From: Brugia malayi | Taxonomy: Eukaryota > Nematoda > Chromadorea > Rhabditida > Onchocercidae | Direction of reading: 5' to 3' | Length of the DNA: 64,000 bases | Assembly: GCF_000002995.4 (NCBI RefSeq) | Contig: NW_025062479.1 | Span: 3,777,221-3,841,220 of the forward strand | Shown here: in pieces, positions 40,837 to 53,484 of the stretch | How the letters are laid out: the number at the start of each line of letters is the position of its first letter | Position numbering within the stretch: position 1 is the first letter of the stretch | Notes under the pieces: model-generated | The model's database searches: none | Seen by the model: the letters and a program-made list of their open reading frames with translations, nothing else | What the model was told of the DNA's origin: nothing | Position numbers and translations under genes: made by a program

Positions 40837-40893
40837 TTGTTGCCCTACAAATAAAAAAATAAAAAAAAATCATTTGTTGCCCTATAAATAAAA
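40826..40893 (-). promoter_or_regulatory. Duplicated acceptor/start region of RBM42 with overlapping upstream ORF
   Basis: A 26-base unit at 40831-40856 is repeated at 40868-40893 with one substitution. Each copy holds an AG acceptor (exon edges 40844 and 40881) and an ATG (40836 and 40873). The ATGs are 37 bases apart, so the outer one is out of frame. From the outer ATG a 15-residue ORF reads through the inner acceptor and stops at 40826, past the true start. Using the outer acceptor would therefore be expected to reduce translation. Confidence 0.6.
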
Positions 40894-41517
40894 GGTCCAA
40901 ATGTTACCTACAATGAATAACAAATGGAGTTATAAGTGCAATATACAACGAAGCTCGTTGCAAAAAAAGACCGAAGAATGCACAACTCGATATTCAACAG
41001 CTAAAACCTATCCACCAAAAAACATAACGTAAGAACACCATGACTTGACCTTCCGACTCAACTTATCATCCCCACCATAGTACTACTTAGTTCCACAGCT
41101 TTCCAAAATTGCCGAAACTACCTCACCTCTGAGACCAGCGAGTAAAGAGAGAATGAAAATTACAGAAAGACCGATAGATCGACAGAACTAAATAATAGCA
41201 CAATAATATGAGAGACGGCAAGATGAGAATTCTCGAGACAACGATTGAGTTGGTAATTCAAGATAGAGATGGCCTCATTACTGGAAAGTTAACAGTAGAG
41301 TGGCGGTAACATGAACGTACTCTTCGAGGTTTTGGAAATTGGGAAAGAGAGAGTGTGAGAAGAAGGGGTTTCAGGGACTTCCTCAGGCATCTTTCAGGGT
41401 TGGTTTTCTAACGAAAGTCTGTTACTGATGTAGGTATGAGTATTTGATCGAGAAGTAAGGAAAAGAGCCGATGTGACAGTGTTTTTATTTTAAGTTATTT
41501 GTCTTACTCAGTATCCG
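40894..41517. promoter_or_regulatory. Shared 5' region between divergent RBM42 and GTPBP1 genes
   Basis: About 620 bases between the two start regions with no supported exon. It is a candidate bidirectional promoter by position only; no specific element could be named. Confidence 0.45.
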
Positions 41518-44500
41518 ATGAAGAGCAATGCTGCAGCTGCCGCAAGCTTATTCGCGGACGATGATGATGGTGATGCTGAATTCTCCCGTAAGCTTCTATG
41601 GATATACGAGAGTATATAGTGTTCTTCGAATATTCAGTATGATACAACAATGGATATATGGAATGATCATTAATTGTTGGATTAACAGATGAGAATGATG
41701 AACGAGATGAAGAGAAGCAGTGTATGATAACAAAGGATTTCCTTGTCGGCTTGTCATTAACGAACAGTAAAGACCATATTAAAAGAGAGCGGTACCGCGA
41801 TTATGTCCAGTCGATGTTAGCACTCGGTGAAGGTGAGACGGTCATTGATCTTGGTGTTTCAGCTGATGATACTACAAAACGAGGTATGAGTTGTTTGCAT
41901 GAGTATTTGAACCAGCTGGCTTCCTAAAGTAATGTTTATAATGAATTGGTTTTTTTTTTTTTTTTTTTTTTTTTTTGGATTATTGCAGGTTTGTCGAAAG
42001 ATGATTTAGAATTGTCGGAGAAGAAACACATAGCACTTTTGGAAGAGATTGGAGTAGTTTCAACATGTTTAGTGACCAGAAAGCAGAGCGGTCTTTACAC
42101 ACGTGCTCATCTTGTTCGAAAGAAAATAGATCCTGATGATTTTATCGAGGTTTATTTTTCTTTCAGCATTTTAAAAAAGCTTTGAAATACTGTGATGTTC
42201 AGTTTGTATTTGGTTTCAGGTGCGTGTGGCTGTTTTAGGTAATGTTGACGCAGGAAAATCAACATTATTGGGTGTGTTGACATATGGCATCCTGGACGAC
42301 GGCCGTGGACAAGCTCGACAAAAGTTGTTCCGGTAAATTTACCTTAATAGTTGTCTAGGATACCACTTAGTCATAGTGCACTTTCATTCGCCGTGAAACT
42401 CTTACTTTCAGACACAAACATGAATTTGAGTCAGGTCGAACTTCGTCCGTAGGAAACGACATCCTAGGTTTCGATATTAGCGGTAACATTGTCAATAAAC
42501 CTGACTCGCATAGTGGTCATCTTGATTGGATTACTATTTGTAATGATTCCACTAAGGTATTCCGGTAATTTTGAAGTTCGGGAATGAGTTTTTTGGATTT
42601 TTTATCAGATTCATTCTAATGAAGTTTTTTGTATCTACTGTGTCTAATAATTTGAAATCTAAATGATTTCAATTTATTCGTTTTCCGCTTTAGGTAATCA
42701 CTTTCATTGATCTGGCAGGGCACGAGAAGTATTTGAAAACAACAATATTTGGAATGACTGGACATGTTCCGGATTACACGATGTTGATGGTATATTGTTT
42801 TTTGTTATGTGTAAATTTTTTATAAATATGAGAACTCTATATTTTTCTAAGCTTGCTGTACTTTCAATTAATCAAAAAGTGTGTGGCTATTGTCATCAGT
42901 GAAAGTGAAGAAGTTTGGAAAAGGAATAAAGATTGTGATGAAGGTTTGGGAATAAAATAAAAATTGGATTTTTGGATGAAGAGCAGCTGAGTTCGAGATT
43001 TCTCACTACGAAGTGAGGTAACACATATAATTAAATTCAAAAACGCCCTTTGCGTTTTCTCTACGATCTGATTAGTTTATACATCACCGTTGACACTGAA
43101 CTCATTTTTGCACCTTTGTTGCTAGTGATTCAAACCATAAGCGATGTTAAGATAGTATTTCTTATCATAAAATATTATGTTTCTGCTCTCCCAGTTTTCG
43201 TTATTATTAAAAACTGGTCTACTCTATACTGATTTTGAATACAAAATTGACGAGGCAGTAGTGATTTTTTCTGAGATAAAGCAGTGTGTGATAAAATACA
43301 ATCATATGTTATTTAATACATTATGATGCGTTCTACAATATTTTGCAACTGTAGATTGGCGCGAATGCTGGCATTGTTGGAATGACAAAGGAACACCTAT
43401 CTCTTGCTTTGTGTCTCAATATACCGGTATTTATGGTTGTTACGAAAATTGATATGTGTCCTGAGCGGGTAAAATCTGTTTTGTTCTCTTTTCATTTTTG
43501 CATTTCGGTTTTTATCTGCCATCTTTCGGAAAACTGCAGTAAAGACAAAAGATTTTATGTTTGTGAGACCTAGTATAGCAATGGGATTGTTCCCGGACTT
43601 ATTTCAAAAATTTCACGAGACTACTAATTATTGTCTATGTTTCTCACTTTTATTTAAAAACATTTTATTGAGAATCCATCTATTATTGTTTAAGGTTCTA
43701 TCTGAAACAATGAAGAATTTGGATAAACTGATGAAAAGTCCAGGGGTACGGAAATTGACGGTTGTTATAAAGAATTTGGAAGATGTTGTTCATGCTGCTA
43801 GCCATTTTAGTAGTGGAAAGTAAGTTTCTGAAAAAGAATAAGGGATTGAACCTCCTCGTGTTTTCTGTCTCTATTGATTTCTGTTTTTTTTTTTTTTTTT
43901 TCATCCGAAAAAATAACATTTTCAGAGTCTGTCCCATCTTTCAAGTATCGAATGTCGTTGGTACTAATTTGGATTTACTTTCCGCTTTCTTTAATCTCAT
44001 CCCACTTCGACGAAAATTTTCTTTGGATAGTCCAGCCGAATTCCAAATAGATGATGTATATTGGGTAGATGGTGTGGGTACTGTGGTCTCAGGCACATGC
44101 ATGGCCGGTAAGTTATTTCTTGTTGAAAATAAATAATGCTTCAAAACTTTGTTGCAATAAAAAGTGTTTCACTTCGTATACTGTTTGCAGTACGCTGTAG
44201 AATAACCATTTTGCATTTTCAGGTATGATTTCACTTAATGACACAATGTTAATTGGACCGAACCCTTATGGAGAATTCATTGCAATTCCAATAAAGTCCA
44301 TTCACCGAAAACGAATGCCGGTATCAAAAATACGGTGTGGTCAAACTGCATCATTTTCTATTAGGTAAAATTTGTGTTTTTGTGGAATTGATTCTTTTTC
44401 GGTTTTCCGAAAAACCTTCTTGAACAGAATTTTAAATTGTGTATTTGAGAAAGGTATTGATGACTTCGAAATACATCCAAATTGTTTAACAATTCCTAAA

Positions 44501-45452
44501 TGAATATGTAATGTAGAAAGTTGAATAAAAAGGAAGTACGAAAAGGAATGGTATTACTTTCTCCAAAAATGGTCGTGTTTTCGTCAGTGCAGTTTGACGC
44601 TGAAATACTCATCCTTCACCATCCGACTACAATTGCTGAAAATTATCAAGCAATGGGTATATTTTTCAGCCCTTCCATTATTTGTTTGTCATTTTGTTCC
44701 GATGAAAGTTAGTAACGTTTATAAAGTGAATATTTCCAAAGGCTTAAATGTTAAAATATCAGTATAATTTCTTGAAAGTCCAATAATTTATCCGAGGAAT
44801 TAAGGGAGAATGATAATATTGTCCCACTAAACTACATTTTTGAATTCTTTTTCTAGTGCATATTGGCTCGATTCGCCAAACGGCAACCATAGTACGTATG
44901 ACAAAAACAGTATTACGTACAGGAGACCGTGATATGGTAACGTTTAAATTCATCAAAAATCCTGAATATCTATCTGTTGGAAGTCGTATGGTATTTCGTG
45001 AAGGTCGGACAAAAGCTGTAGGAACAGTCGCTAAAGTTTATCCATATACTCCCGCTCTTCCAAAACAGATCCGACCGAAACACATGAAATGCAGAGGTAA
45101 ATTATTTATATTTTCATGAAGTCGTCATTCACATTCTTCCCACGCATGATAATGATTTATATAATTATTCAAAACAGTGCAAATAGCACAGTAAACCGAA
45201 ATTATCATACAGGCATAATTATAATATACAAATTGTGTTACTAGTAAGAAACATACAATTCAAAATGACGAAATACGGTTCAAGTATATTATGTATTTGC
45301 CTCACTCCTTTATAGTTATTTTCAAAAGTTTGTTAATAACAAGCAGCAGAGCCGAGAAGATTACTTCAGCAAGATATATTGCAGAAGGTTGGCACAGTAA
45401 AAAAGAATTTAACAGTAACGCTGGAAAAGATAAAGAAATGAATGTGAACTGA
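41518..45452 (+). CDS. GTPBP1: GTP-binding protein 1 (GTPBP1/CGP-1 type translational GTPase), 13 exons
   Basis: Exons: 41518-41587, 41689-41883, 41989-42149, 42220-42332, 42412-42556, 42694-42789, 43355-43468, 43695-43819, 43926-44107, 44223-44364, 44517-44656, 44857-45096, 45316-45452. All are in phase, giving 619 residues, near the family size. Nucleotide-binding motifs: G1 GNVDAGKST (about residue 149), G3 DLAGHEKY (about 234) and G4 TKID (about 290, the usual variant of NKxD). Beta-barrel domains follow ([42 protein letters not shown]). This is an EF-Tu/Hbs1-related GTPase linked in animals to mRNA surveillance and elongation. The N-terminus is Ala/Asp-rich. Exon 13 is the least conserved part and its acceptor (TTTATAG) was chosen by phase. 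Intron 2 contains a run of about 27 T. Confidence 0.94.
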
Positions 45453-46750
45453 TCTGCTTGTATGCTAGGTGGAAAGCGACTTTGTGCAACTATATTTGCT
45501 AAATACGAAAGCGGCGAAATGTTACTGTAAATAGATGTTTATTGTTTTATGTTATGTTATTTCTTTAATACATTTTTAAAATGTCTCTAGAATTACCGGA
45601 CGGGGAGGTGAGGTGGGGGGGGGGGGGGGGGGAAAAAAAAAATAAAATATGGTAGCCCTTTCAAACACTCAAAACCTGTGCTCTGAGTTTTAGTATAAAG
45701 CATTTGCATGTTTTGAAAAATAATATGCTACTTTGCAATCACTATTGCTTACTGTTAGTGATGGGAATTTTATGGTTAAGCTGAATGTTTCCGAATTATT
45801 TCTTGATTAATCTTTATTTGTTCGTGGTTTGAAGTCCACAAGAAGAAATGAGTTTTGACGAAATTTTTGTAGTAGTGAATATTGTTAGTGCTGGATCATT
45901 GCGGTGGTGTGGATCAGAATCTATTTGTACTAAATAAAATCTTGGCAATAAAATTCAAAGTCATCTTGTGCTCTACCTTTTTTATGCAGATGATTTTTAC
46001 ATCTTGAGGTATAAAGTGTGAAACATATTAGATAATGTAGATGAATGTGACTGATGTCATGTATGGCTTTCGTCATATTATGAAGAAAATTGCTAACATG
46101 TGACGAGAATGATGTTAGCAAGATATGATGAACAGGCGAACTGTTTTGATAGTAATGAGAACAACAGCGGAATAAATAAGTTTGTAGTCGATTTTTGTAT
46201 TGGAATTTTTGGGTCATATGATTCCTTGCATGGATTCCGGAATAGATTATGGTTTCATTTTCGTTTACCATGCTTTTGAGGTTAAAGATTCGTGAAATTT
46301 TGAAATAAAATTTCAATGAGTACGTTAAAGGCTTAGGATTCTGTTGTCGGATTTAATGCGTTTGAGCGACCAAATCAGACATTTCCTCAAATCGACCCGT
46401 ACCGTTATCGTTACAGTCTATGATATCGATGTCATTAGTTAAATGAATAGTTAATAACAAAGACTGAGCAAAGTGGCATGAAATCTGAGTCAGCTAACTC
46501 TTTACTAATCTCACCAACTTATCACCTCAGATGATATCCATAAAACACAGCCTGCATTCATCTACAAAAGTTAAAACGGTTTGGGGATCTGGAATATGAT
46601 AAATTTTTACTACTGGTAAAATAACTACTGGCAAAAAAATAGTTTTTTGATGGGATTGTTAAACCTACAAATGCTACAGTGCTCGAGATGGGGCAGGGCA
46701 GTGCTTGAGAATATCGATATGGAATGTTGTTTTTATCACTTTTATCGACG
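45453..46750. other. Intergenic interval between convergent genes
   Basis: No exon was seen. It holds an 18-G homopolymer at 45615-45632 directly followed by 10 A, then AATAAA, which may serve as a poly(A) signal of the GTPBP1 gene. Confidence 0.55.
45615..45642 (+). repeat. G18-A10 homopolymer junction
   Basis: Eighteen consecutive G then ten A, preceded by GGGGAGGTGAGG. This is unusual in such AT-rich DNA. The G-run could form a quadruplex or mark an assembly problem. Confidence 0.8.
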
Positions 46751-49700
46751 TCAGCGGCCATATGTCATATATCCATAGTATCCGGTACCTACCGGATACT
46801 GGCCATAGTATGCGGCCGGATAAGCGGTTGGATAACCGCCGTATGTACCATATCCGTATGGCAGCATTGCTGAAGACTTGTCATAATAATTTGGCATCAT
46901 ATATGCACCGTGTTTTGCTTCAAAAGCTCTTTCTTCTTCTTCCTGAAAGTTAAGTATTTTCGGTGTTATTTTAAAGCTGAATCGTTAATCTGTTGCATTG
47001 TGGTGTCAATAAAGTAAAGTGAGATTATATGAAAACTGTTGTATTCATTAAGTACTTTCAAAGGAATCTTAGAATAATATCAGTAGAAAGTAGGAAATGG
47101 GAAAAAAGATGTGAAAGAATTCAAGAAAGAGTTTAAAGTGGGATGGAAATTGTGGAGTGAGTGGATCGTGTGTTGGGGAATTGAATCAGGTCATGTGGAG
47201 TGAATGGAGTGTTATAACAGAAAACTGATTCAAATTAACTGACATTTTTTACTTCTGAAAATCGTTATTTAAAGTTTAATCTGGAACGGGAAATCGATTT
47301 CAAATTTCCAAACTCGATATTGTAATTTTAGCACAAACTTTTCAGGTTTTCTTAATACAAACGAGAATAAAAAAGTTCATGCTTCCGATATTTTCTGCTA
47401 TCCATACTTGAACGAAGAAAACGCGATCCTTATGAGAATATGTTTCTCTGTAGAGAACTTGAAAAAGTGAATGAAACAAACCTGGATACTATAAATAGCT
47501 TTCTGTGTTTATAAAGCTTGTTTCAACTTGTTTGGCTTTTGTTTGTTTACCTTTTCACTGCTAATACATTTATTTATTATTGCTTATGAGAATTAATACT
47601 GCAGTAATATGAATAACAATGTGAATGGAAGCGAAGAAAGACAAGAAGGTGACAAGATGGGCATAATTTTGTTCAGAAATAATTTCATGGTCACTTTGTA
47701 TGCGCATGTGTAATATATGTATGTGTGGTTTGTCCCATTATTTTCTTCACCTTGTTCTTGCAAAGAAATTATATGGAGAGATATTCAGAAAGAATGTTGT
47801 ACAGATGGAATGAAATACGAAATAGTGAGGAGAGAGGGATGGATAGAGAAGACTGAAATGTTGAACCTGCGGGTACATATGGTGGAATTTTTGAGCATCA
47901 TTGATATCAGTTGAGTTCAAGGCCTTTTGTATAGCGCAAAAGATCACAATTTTGGCTTTAGAAATGGAGACCACCTACACCAACCATACACACAAAGTGG
48001 ACATTAAGCCTTATATAAAAACGATCAAAATTCTGAGCATTATCTATGCAAGTACTAGTTTGCTGATTAATGTAAAGAATGGTTATCTACCAATACTTCA
48101 CTGATCTATTTATCAATACTACACTATATTCCCGAAATAATGAATGGAAGAGAAAATACTAGAACAGTGATATGCGTTTGCATGACTGTATGTACATATA
48201 CGTACACGTGTACGTATTTATATTCTTCTCTGATCTATAAATATTTCTATCTATTATCATGAAGGAATCAATAGCGAAACGAGTAAATATGTGTAAAATG
48301 AAAACAAAATCACGAAGGACAACTGATTTAAAACACTATAAAAAAAGTGACGTTATACCACAAAAATATTTTGGTCATTAATAGGTGCTACTAATATATG
48401 CCAATTGTTTCGAAGTGTCAATTGATGTTTGAGAAATGAACAATCAATGGCGAACTGATAGATTTTCAGAAAATGGTCAAAGTTTACCTTGATTTTTTTG
48501 TATGATAATAGCATGAATGTTGATGCAAGTAGTATAAATGCAATGCCAACCCAAGATACTACATAGGACCAACCATAACTGAATCGTGTTCCCTGTTTCA
48601 AAATCTGTAATTTTTTTTCATTACTGGAAATCTCTAAACCGAAAAATTTTTTTGTCTCAATCGTTTGATAAGCTTACCGGTTCCCAAGATTTATAAAAAG
48701 GTGGCATATCCAGTACATGCCTCTCTAGATAATTAACCAAATGCCAGCATGCCATTGAACCAGCAAGGAACATTACTGAAATTTATTCATAATTTCAAAA
48801 GATGAAAAATGAAAAAAAAAAAAAAACAATTTTATCTTGGACGTAAAGATTGATCAAAAACTTGTACATAACATAGTTTTTCTTTTCCTTTTTTTTTTCC
48901 TTTTTTTTTTTTTTTTTTTTTGGGAGAGGGAGGAGGGTTTCTTACAAATAACACGCTGCATAGGAAAGTTTTTTTTCCAATTATGAAATTGAGTTAAACC
49001 TTATTTCTCTCATTCCAAAAGTTTATAATGAACATTTGCATGGAATACAATATTCACAATTATTTTTAGATATATGAATTCCTCATAACTCCTTGAAATT
49101 AATATCAAATTTTTTGATCTCAAAATAATTGATAATATTTGGAAACACTGTTTGATACATGACTTTATTCATTAGATTCCAAACTTTTTAAAAACAATTT
49201 CAAGACTAAACAGTTTAGTGAAACTATTACAAAATCATAGATGCGAAATCAATTTTCCGTTAAACTAGTCAAACTTGTTGAATATCTGCTTCTCGCTTTC
49301 TTGTAACTACTGATTTGTGTATTGTGTTGGTTCCGTTATTCATTAGAATGATTAGGTTCAAATGAGATTGATATGAGCAGAAGATGGATGCGGTGTACTC
49401 TATATTTAGGTCAGTTTGTTATTGGAGTTTAACAGTCGCATCTACCTCGTTATATCTAGCATTAAAATTTGAAGTTGGATTTTTTTTCTTTTTTTTTTTT
49501 TTAAAAAATCCAAACCGCTGTAGTGGTTAAGCAAAGCACTCAAGGGTTGAAATTCTCGGACATTTCACTTAGATATTTCTTTGTGTTATGAAGTGGTTAT
49601 AGCCATTTCATATAAAGCAAAGCTGAGGTCTATTTCCAGGTAACTATTAGCGTGAGAAACATCCATTGTTCCACTAATAGATAATAAAACACGAGTGGTA

Positions 49701-52700
49701 CTGAGAAGCGTAAATGAGTTACGGGAAAAAACTCGTGCACCTTAAACGCATCACGCCGAAAAGTGGCTGGTAGCTGATAAGGGACGAAAGGGAACTTCAA
49801 ATGCTTAAGTTAGCAAGCTAATGTAATATAAGTTCGTAATTGTAAATGATCAAGAAGTGAAATCCTAAATCATTTCTGAAAAGTTAATCAAACATTCAAT
49901 TTTTTTGAGAGGAAAAACTGCTTTTTAATTAAAAAAGGAAGAAATAAAAAATGAATTGGGCTTAACAGGTAGTAAGCGCCTGATCAATCGAAGAATATAC
50001 AACTAACTGTAACTGAAAAAGGAAAGAATTAGCGGGAGTTACCTGAAAAAAGCATAAGTAATGCAGTTGTAAGAACTATTTTTGTGCTTCTTCGCCAACA
50101 ACCGATCATACCAAATACAGAACAAATAATGAACACGACCAGTCCCAAAAGATATAATATTGCAGCTCCCCACATGGCATAATAACGATATGTTTGTAAA
50201 CTGTCGTATTTCTCATATGCTGCATCCGAAGGATGATAATCGTCATTCCAGATGCACGGTGAACCAAATTTGGAAAAGCTTCCGATATCTAAGAAAGTTT
50301 TCGCCATGTTTTAAAATTTCAATTTAAATTCAGATTCTAAACCACTAATTCATTCTATTTATTCAAATTATTGAATTATTATTAATTTTGATCCATCTTC
50401 CTATTGTAAAGTAATCGATACTGCACGCATATACACTCGAAATTATACTTTCATTAAAGGCAAGTGTGATGTCTTGCTTGAACCCCAATAGCTTCCTCCT
50501 TCTATGAAATTTTGATTAGTCGTGTAAAACCCTCCGACATTTTATGAATTTCTGCATTGCCTTCAGTTTGCTATAGCAATGGAATAAAATTTTAAATTTA
50601 ACAACAACACCAAGTTTTACATAGCATTTTCAGAACAAAAAGTATTAGAAGCATACTTCTTCAATGGAAAACTATAAAAAAGTAGCATTCCTCACCGCTA
50701 GCAGTTATTTCAATTTACAAGTTATGAATAAATTTTCTATAAGTACTTTCGTGAAATCTCTAAAATGACCAGTCAAAAGTAGTCGCAGAGATTAATGATT
50801 TAAAGTTCATCTTGGTAATACCGAGATGAGTTATCATCAATTAAAATTGATGGTTACTTATGAAACTCTGTTGTTAAAAATACCAAGTTCAGCAGATTAA
50901 CTTTCCATTAAGCATGCATAAACTGAACCAATTCATTACCTGAAGGTACGGCATCAGAAAAGCATACAAGGAAGAGACCGTAACTGCGTGAAAAGTACAA
51001 TGGATTCCTTACAACGTTGTCTTTCAAACGAGCATTTAACTCCGTATTTCGATTCATAGCATTAATTATTTCTCGTCGATTTACCTGAAATAATATAAAA
51101 AAATTACTAACTTAGTGAATAAAATAATGGCTGTTAATGTCGCTATCGCAATTCCTACAAAATTCAATCATCCTAGTTTAGTGTTGATCAACAACCCTTA
51201 CTCTCTTCAATGTAAGCAATTTAAGAAATGCCGACTTTTTCACGTTTTAAACGTTTAACTGTACAGCTAACTACACTGTAGCATTTTCCACTTTGGATGG
51301 CATGTTACTGCCACCAAAATTTCGGCAGTAGAATTTTAGCTCGAAATTCAACAAAATTCTTTCGCACTCTTGAAATAGTCTTAATTAAATCCTTTTTTCC
51401 TTCATTTTAAATAGTTATTACGAAGTTGTTGATCAATTCTTAAAAAAATTTTTGAGAACTTGCTAAAGCCTTTCTGCTTAAGCATTTTATTTAAAGTGCT
51501 CATTATGAATGTAAAACAAATATTGTTTGTATTAATGTAGAAATTTTTAGATTTTTAATAGAAATTTATACAAAAGTTTTGTACGATTTCTTAAGAAAAG
51601 TAAAAAAAATTGGTGTATCAAAAAGATGTCAAATTGTTATTTTTTAAAATCATTAAAAAACAACAAAAATAGAGCATGGTAATTTTAAGTTATTAATTCT
51701 AAAAAACTCATAGTTTTATCAATTTCAATTAAAATCAGGAAACTAGCTTTGACTGAAAGTTGACATTTTACTCGAAAACTTAAGCTCCACACGCCATCTT
51801 CAAATATTATGCAAACAAAACACTTTTTCATGAATCATAACAAAAGCGATAATAAGGAATTTACAAGACAGTCTTTGTAGATTCTATTATCCAAAGAATG
51901 ATATGATCATAAAATCACAATGAATATACAGATTTGCTTTCGGAAATTTTTTACACTACTAATTAGTAGCCGTTTCAATGTGAAGTTCATTTTGAAAGAA
52001 ATTTCAATTTCTAAAGAATTAAATTTTATAGACAGTATTGTTATCCTGCAACATCTTGAAAATAGTTTCATATACTGTCAGTATCAAAATCCAACATTTG
52101 GTGCAGTACTGAATGAACAAAAGTAAGATTTTTTGTTGAACACACCAATTCTTGCAAGGATAGCTGCTAATTTTTACATGGTAATTTGGAGATTTAGAAC
52201 ATTCCAGCAATCCTATTCATCTGTCGTGGAAGTTGTATGCTCAGACTGCTCCCGGTTCGAGTAAAATCAAGAGACATATATTAACTGGAGAGATGGCGAT
52301 TCATCGGAAGCCGACAAATTTTCCGATGGTGGACTATTTGGAAAATTAATTTGTAGGATTTTTGGATGCTGCAGAATTTAGCTGTTGTTGAAAAAAATAT
52401 GAAAGTCATTGACTTCTATTTCCACGCATGGTGTAGTGATGATTTGGTGGTAACATCTATAAAGGAATGACATTAAAGAGTGGATGAGAGGATGGTCAGC
52501 GATTTAGAGGAAATAGAAATAAAGATTAAAAATTTCTCATTAAACATTTCCAGTTAAGAGAAAACTCTTTCTGAGTTAAGGGATAACTCTTTCTGATTAT
52601 CTTTTTTCGATCAGTAAAAAAGTAAAGAGCTCAAGAATGACACATTATTTTTACTAAACAACAAACTACATTTCAGCCATTTTGATATATGAGCAAAGTG

Positions 52701-53484
52701 CTCGCTGTTATTTTAAATTGGTTAAAGCGCGCTTTTGAAGACGTTAGTATTGAACTGTAAAGATGATTTTATTTTACAATTTTTGGGTACTCAGGAAAGA
52801 ATCCAGAATCTCAGTTCTTGAATGGAAGGTATAGCACTGAAACTTCTAAATACGAATTTTTTTTTTTTGCCATACCAATTAATGGGAAGTTTCGAATGCT
52901 CTTTCCTATGAATGAGACATAAACAATCTTATAGCTAAGCATAAAACTGTTATTAATTTGATAGTAGCAAAAGCAGATGGACATTATGAAAATAGCACAA
53001 ACGATTGTCGTTCTTATAAGAACCTTATAATCTCGAATTATGTTAGAAGAACTATGGCTAAAGTGTAGTAATGAAGTTTCAAGTTAGATTAAATAGAGCA
53101 GATTTGTTTGTTACTTAACTTTTTCTCGGAAAAAATTCATTTGCAGATCACTATAACAGTTCACATCACCTCTTGATTATATTAGTGTTAGTTAATTGAC
53201 ATTCTTGCTGCATTTCTTAGTAGTTCACTAACATAAAAATGGTAAGAATTGATTCAACAATGTTAGTAGAGTTGCGTTAAGGAACTGAAAACAAAGGTTA
53301 CTGTCATTAGGAATTAATTTTTGCTAGCAAAACAAAATGGATCGGCAGAAAATCATAATAAAGTGGAGAAAAATGATACCTGATAGTCGGTCCATGAGTC
53401 AGTAGCCAAAGCCAATGTGATCAACGCTAGACCAAGTAGGCCAAAAACGCTCGTGAGGGACAACAGTAAAGGCGAGGACCACAT
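46751..53484 (-). CDS. Clc-like (claudin-superfamily) four-pass membrane protein, 6 exons
   Basis: Exons from the start: 53380-53484, 50940-51084, 50043-50288, 48678-48775, 48488-48604, 46751-46942. All are in phase, giving 300 residues. The N-terminus runs directly into TM1 (LTSVFGLLGLALITLALA, about residues 9-26) then the claudin-like DSWTDY. The first loop carries NPLYFSRSYGLFLVCFSDAVP and KFGSPCIW. TM2 is at about 121-148, TM3 about 153-177 ending HLVNYLERHVL, and TM4 about 209-233 after YGWSYVVSWVG. The cytoplasmic tail begins with EEEERAFEAKHGAYMMPNYY, typical of nematode Clc-like proteins (Pfam Clc-like). It then becomes Tyr/Gly/Pro-rich. Family members act at membranes, some as claudin/gamma-subunit-like regulators; the substrate or partner is not known here. 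Introns 1, 2 and 5 are long (2.3, 0.65 and 1.5 kb), unlike neighbouring genes. Confidence 0.9.

Noticed and set aside
43698..44144. Minus-strand ORFs
   Set aside because: Antisense to GTPBP1 exons 8 and 9.
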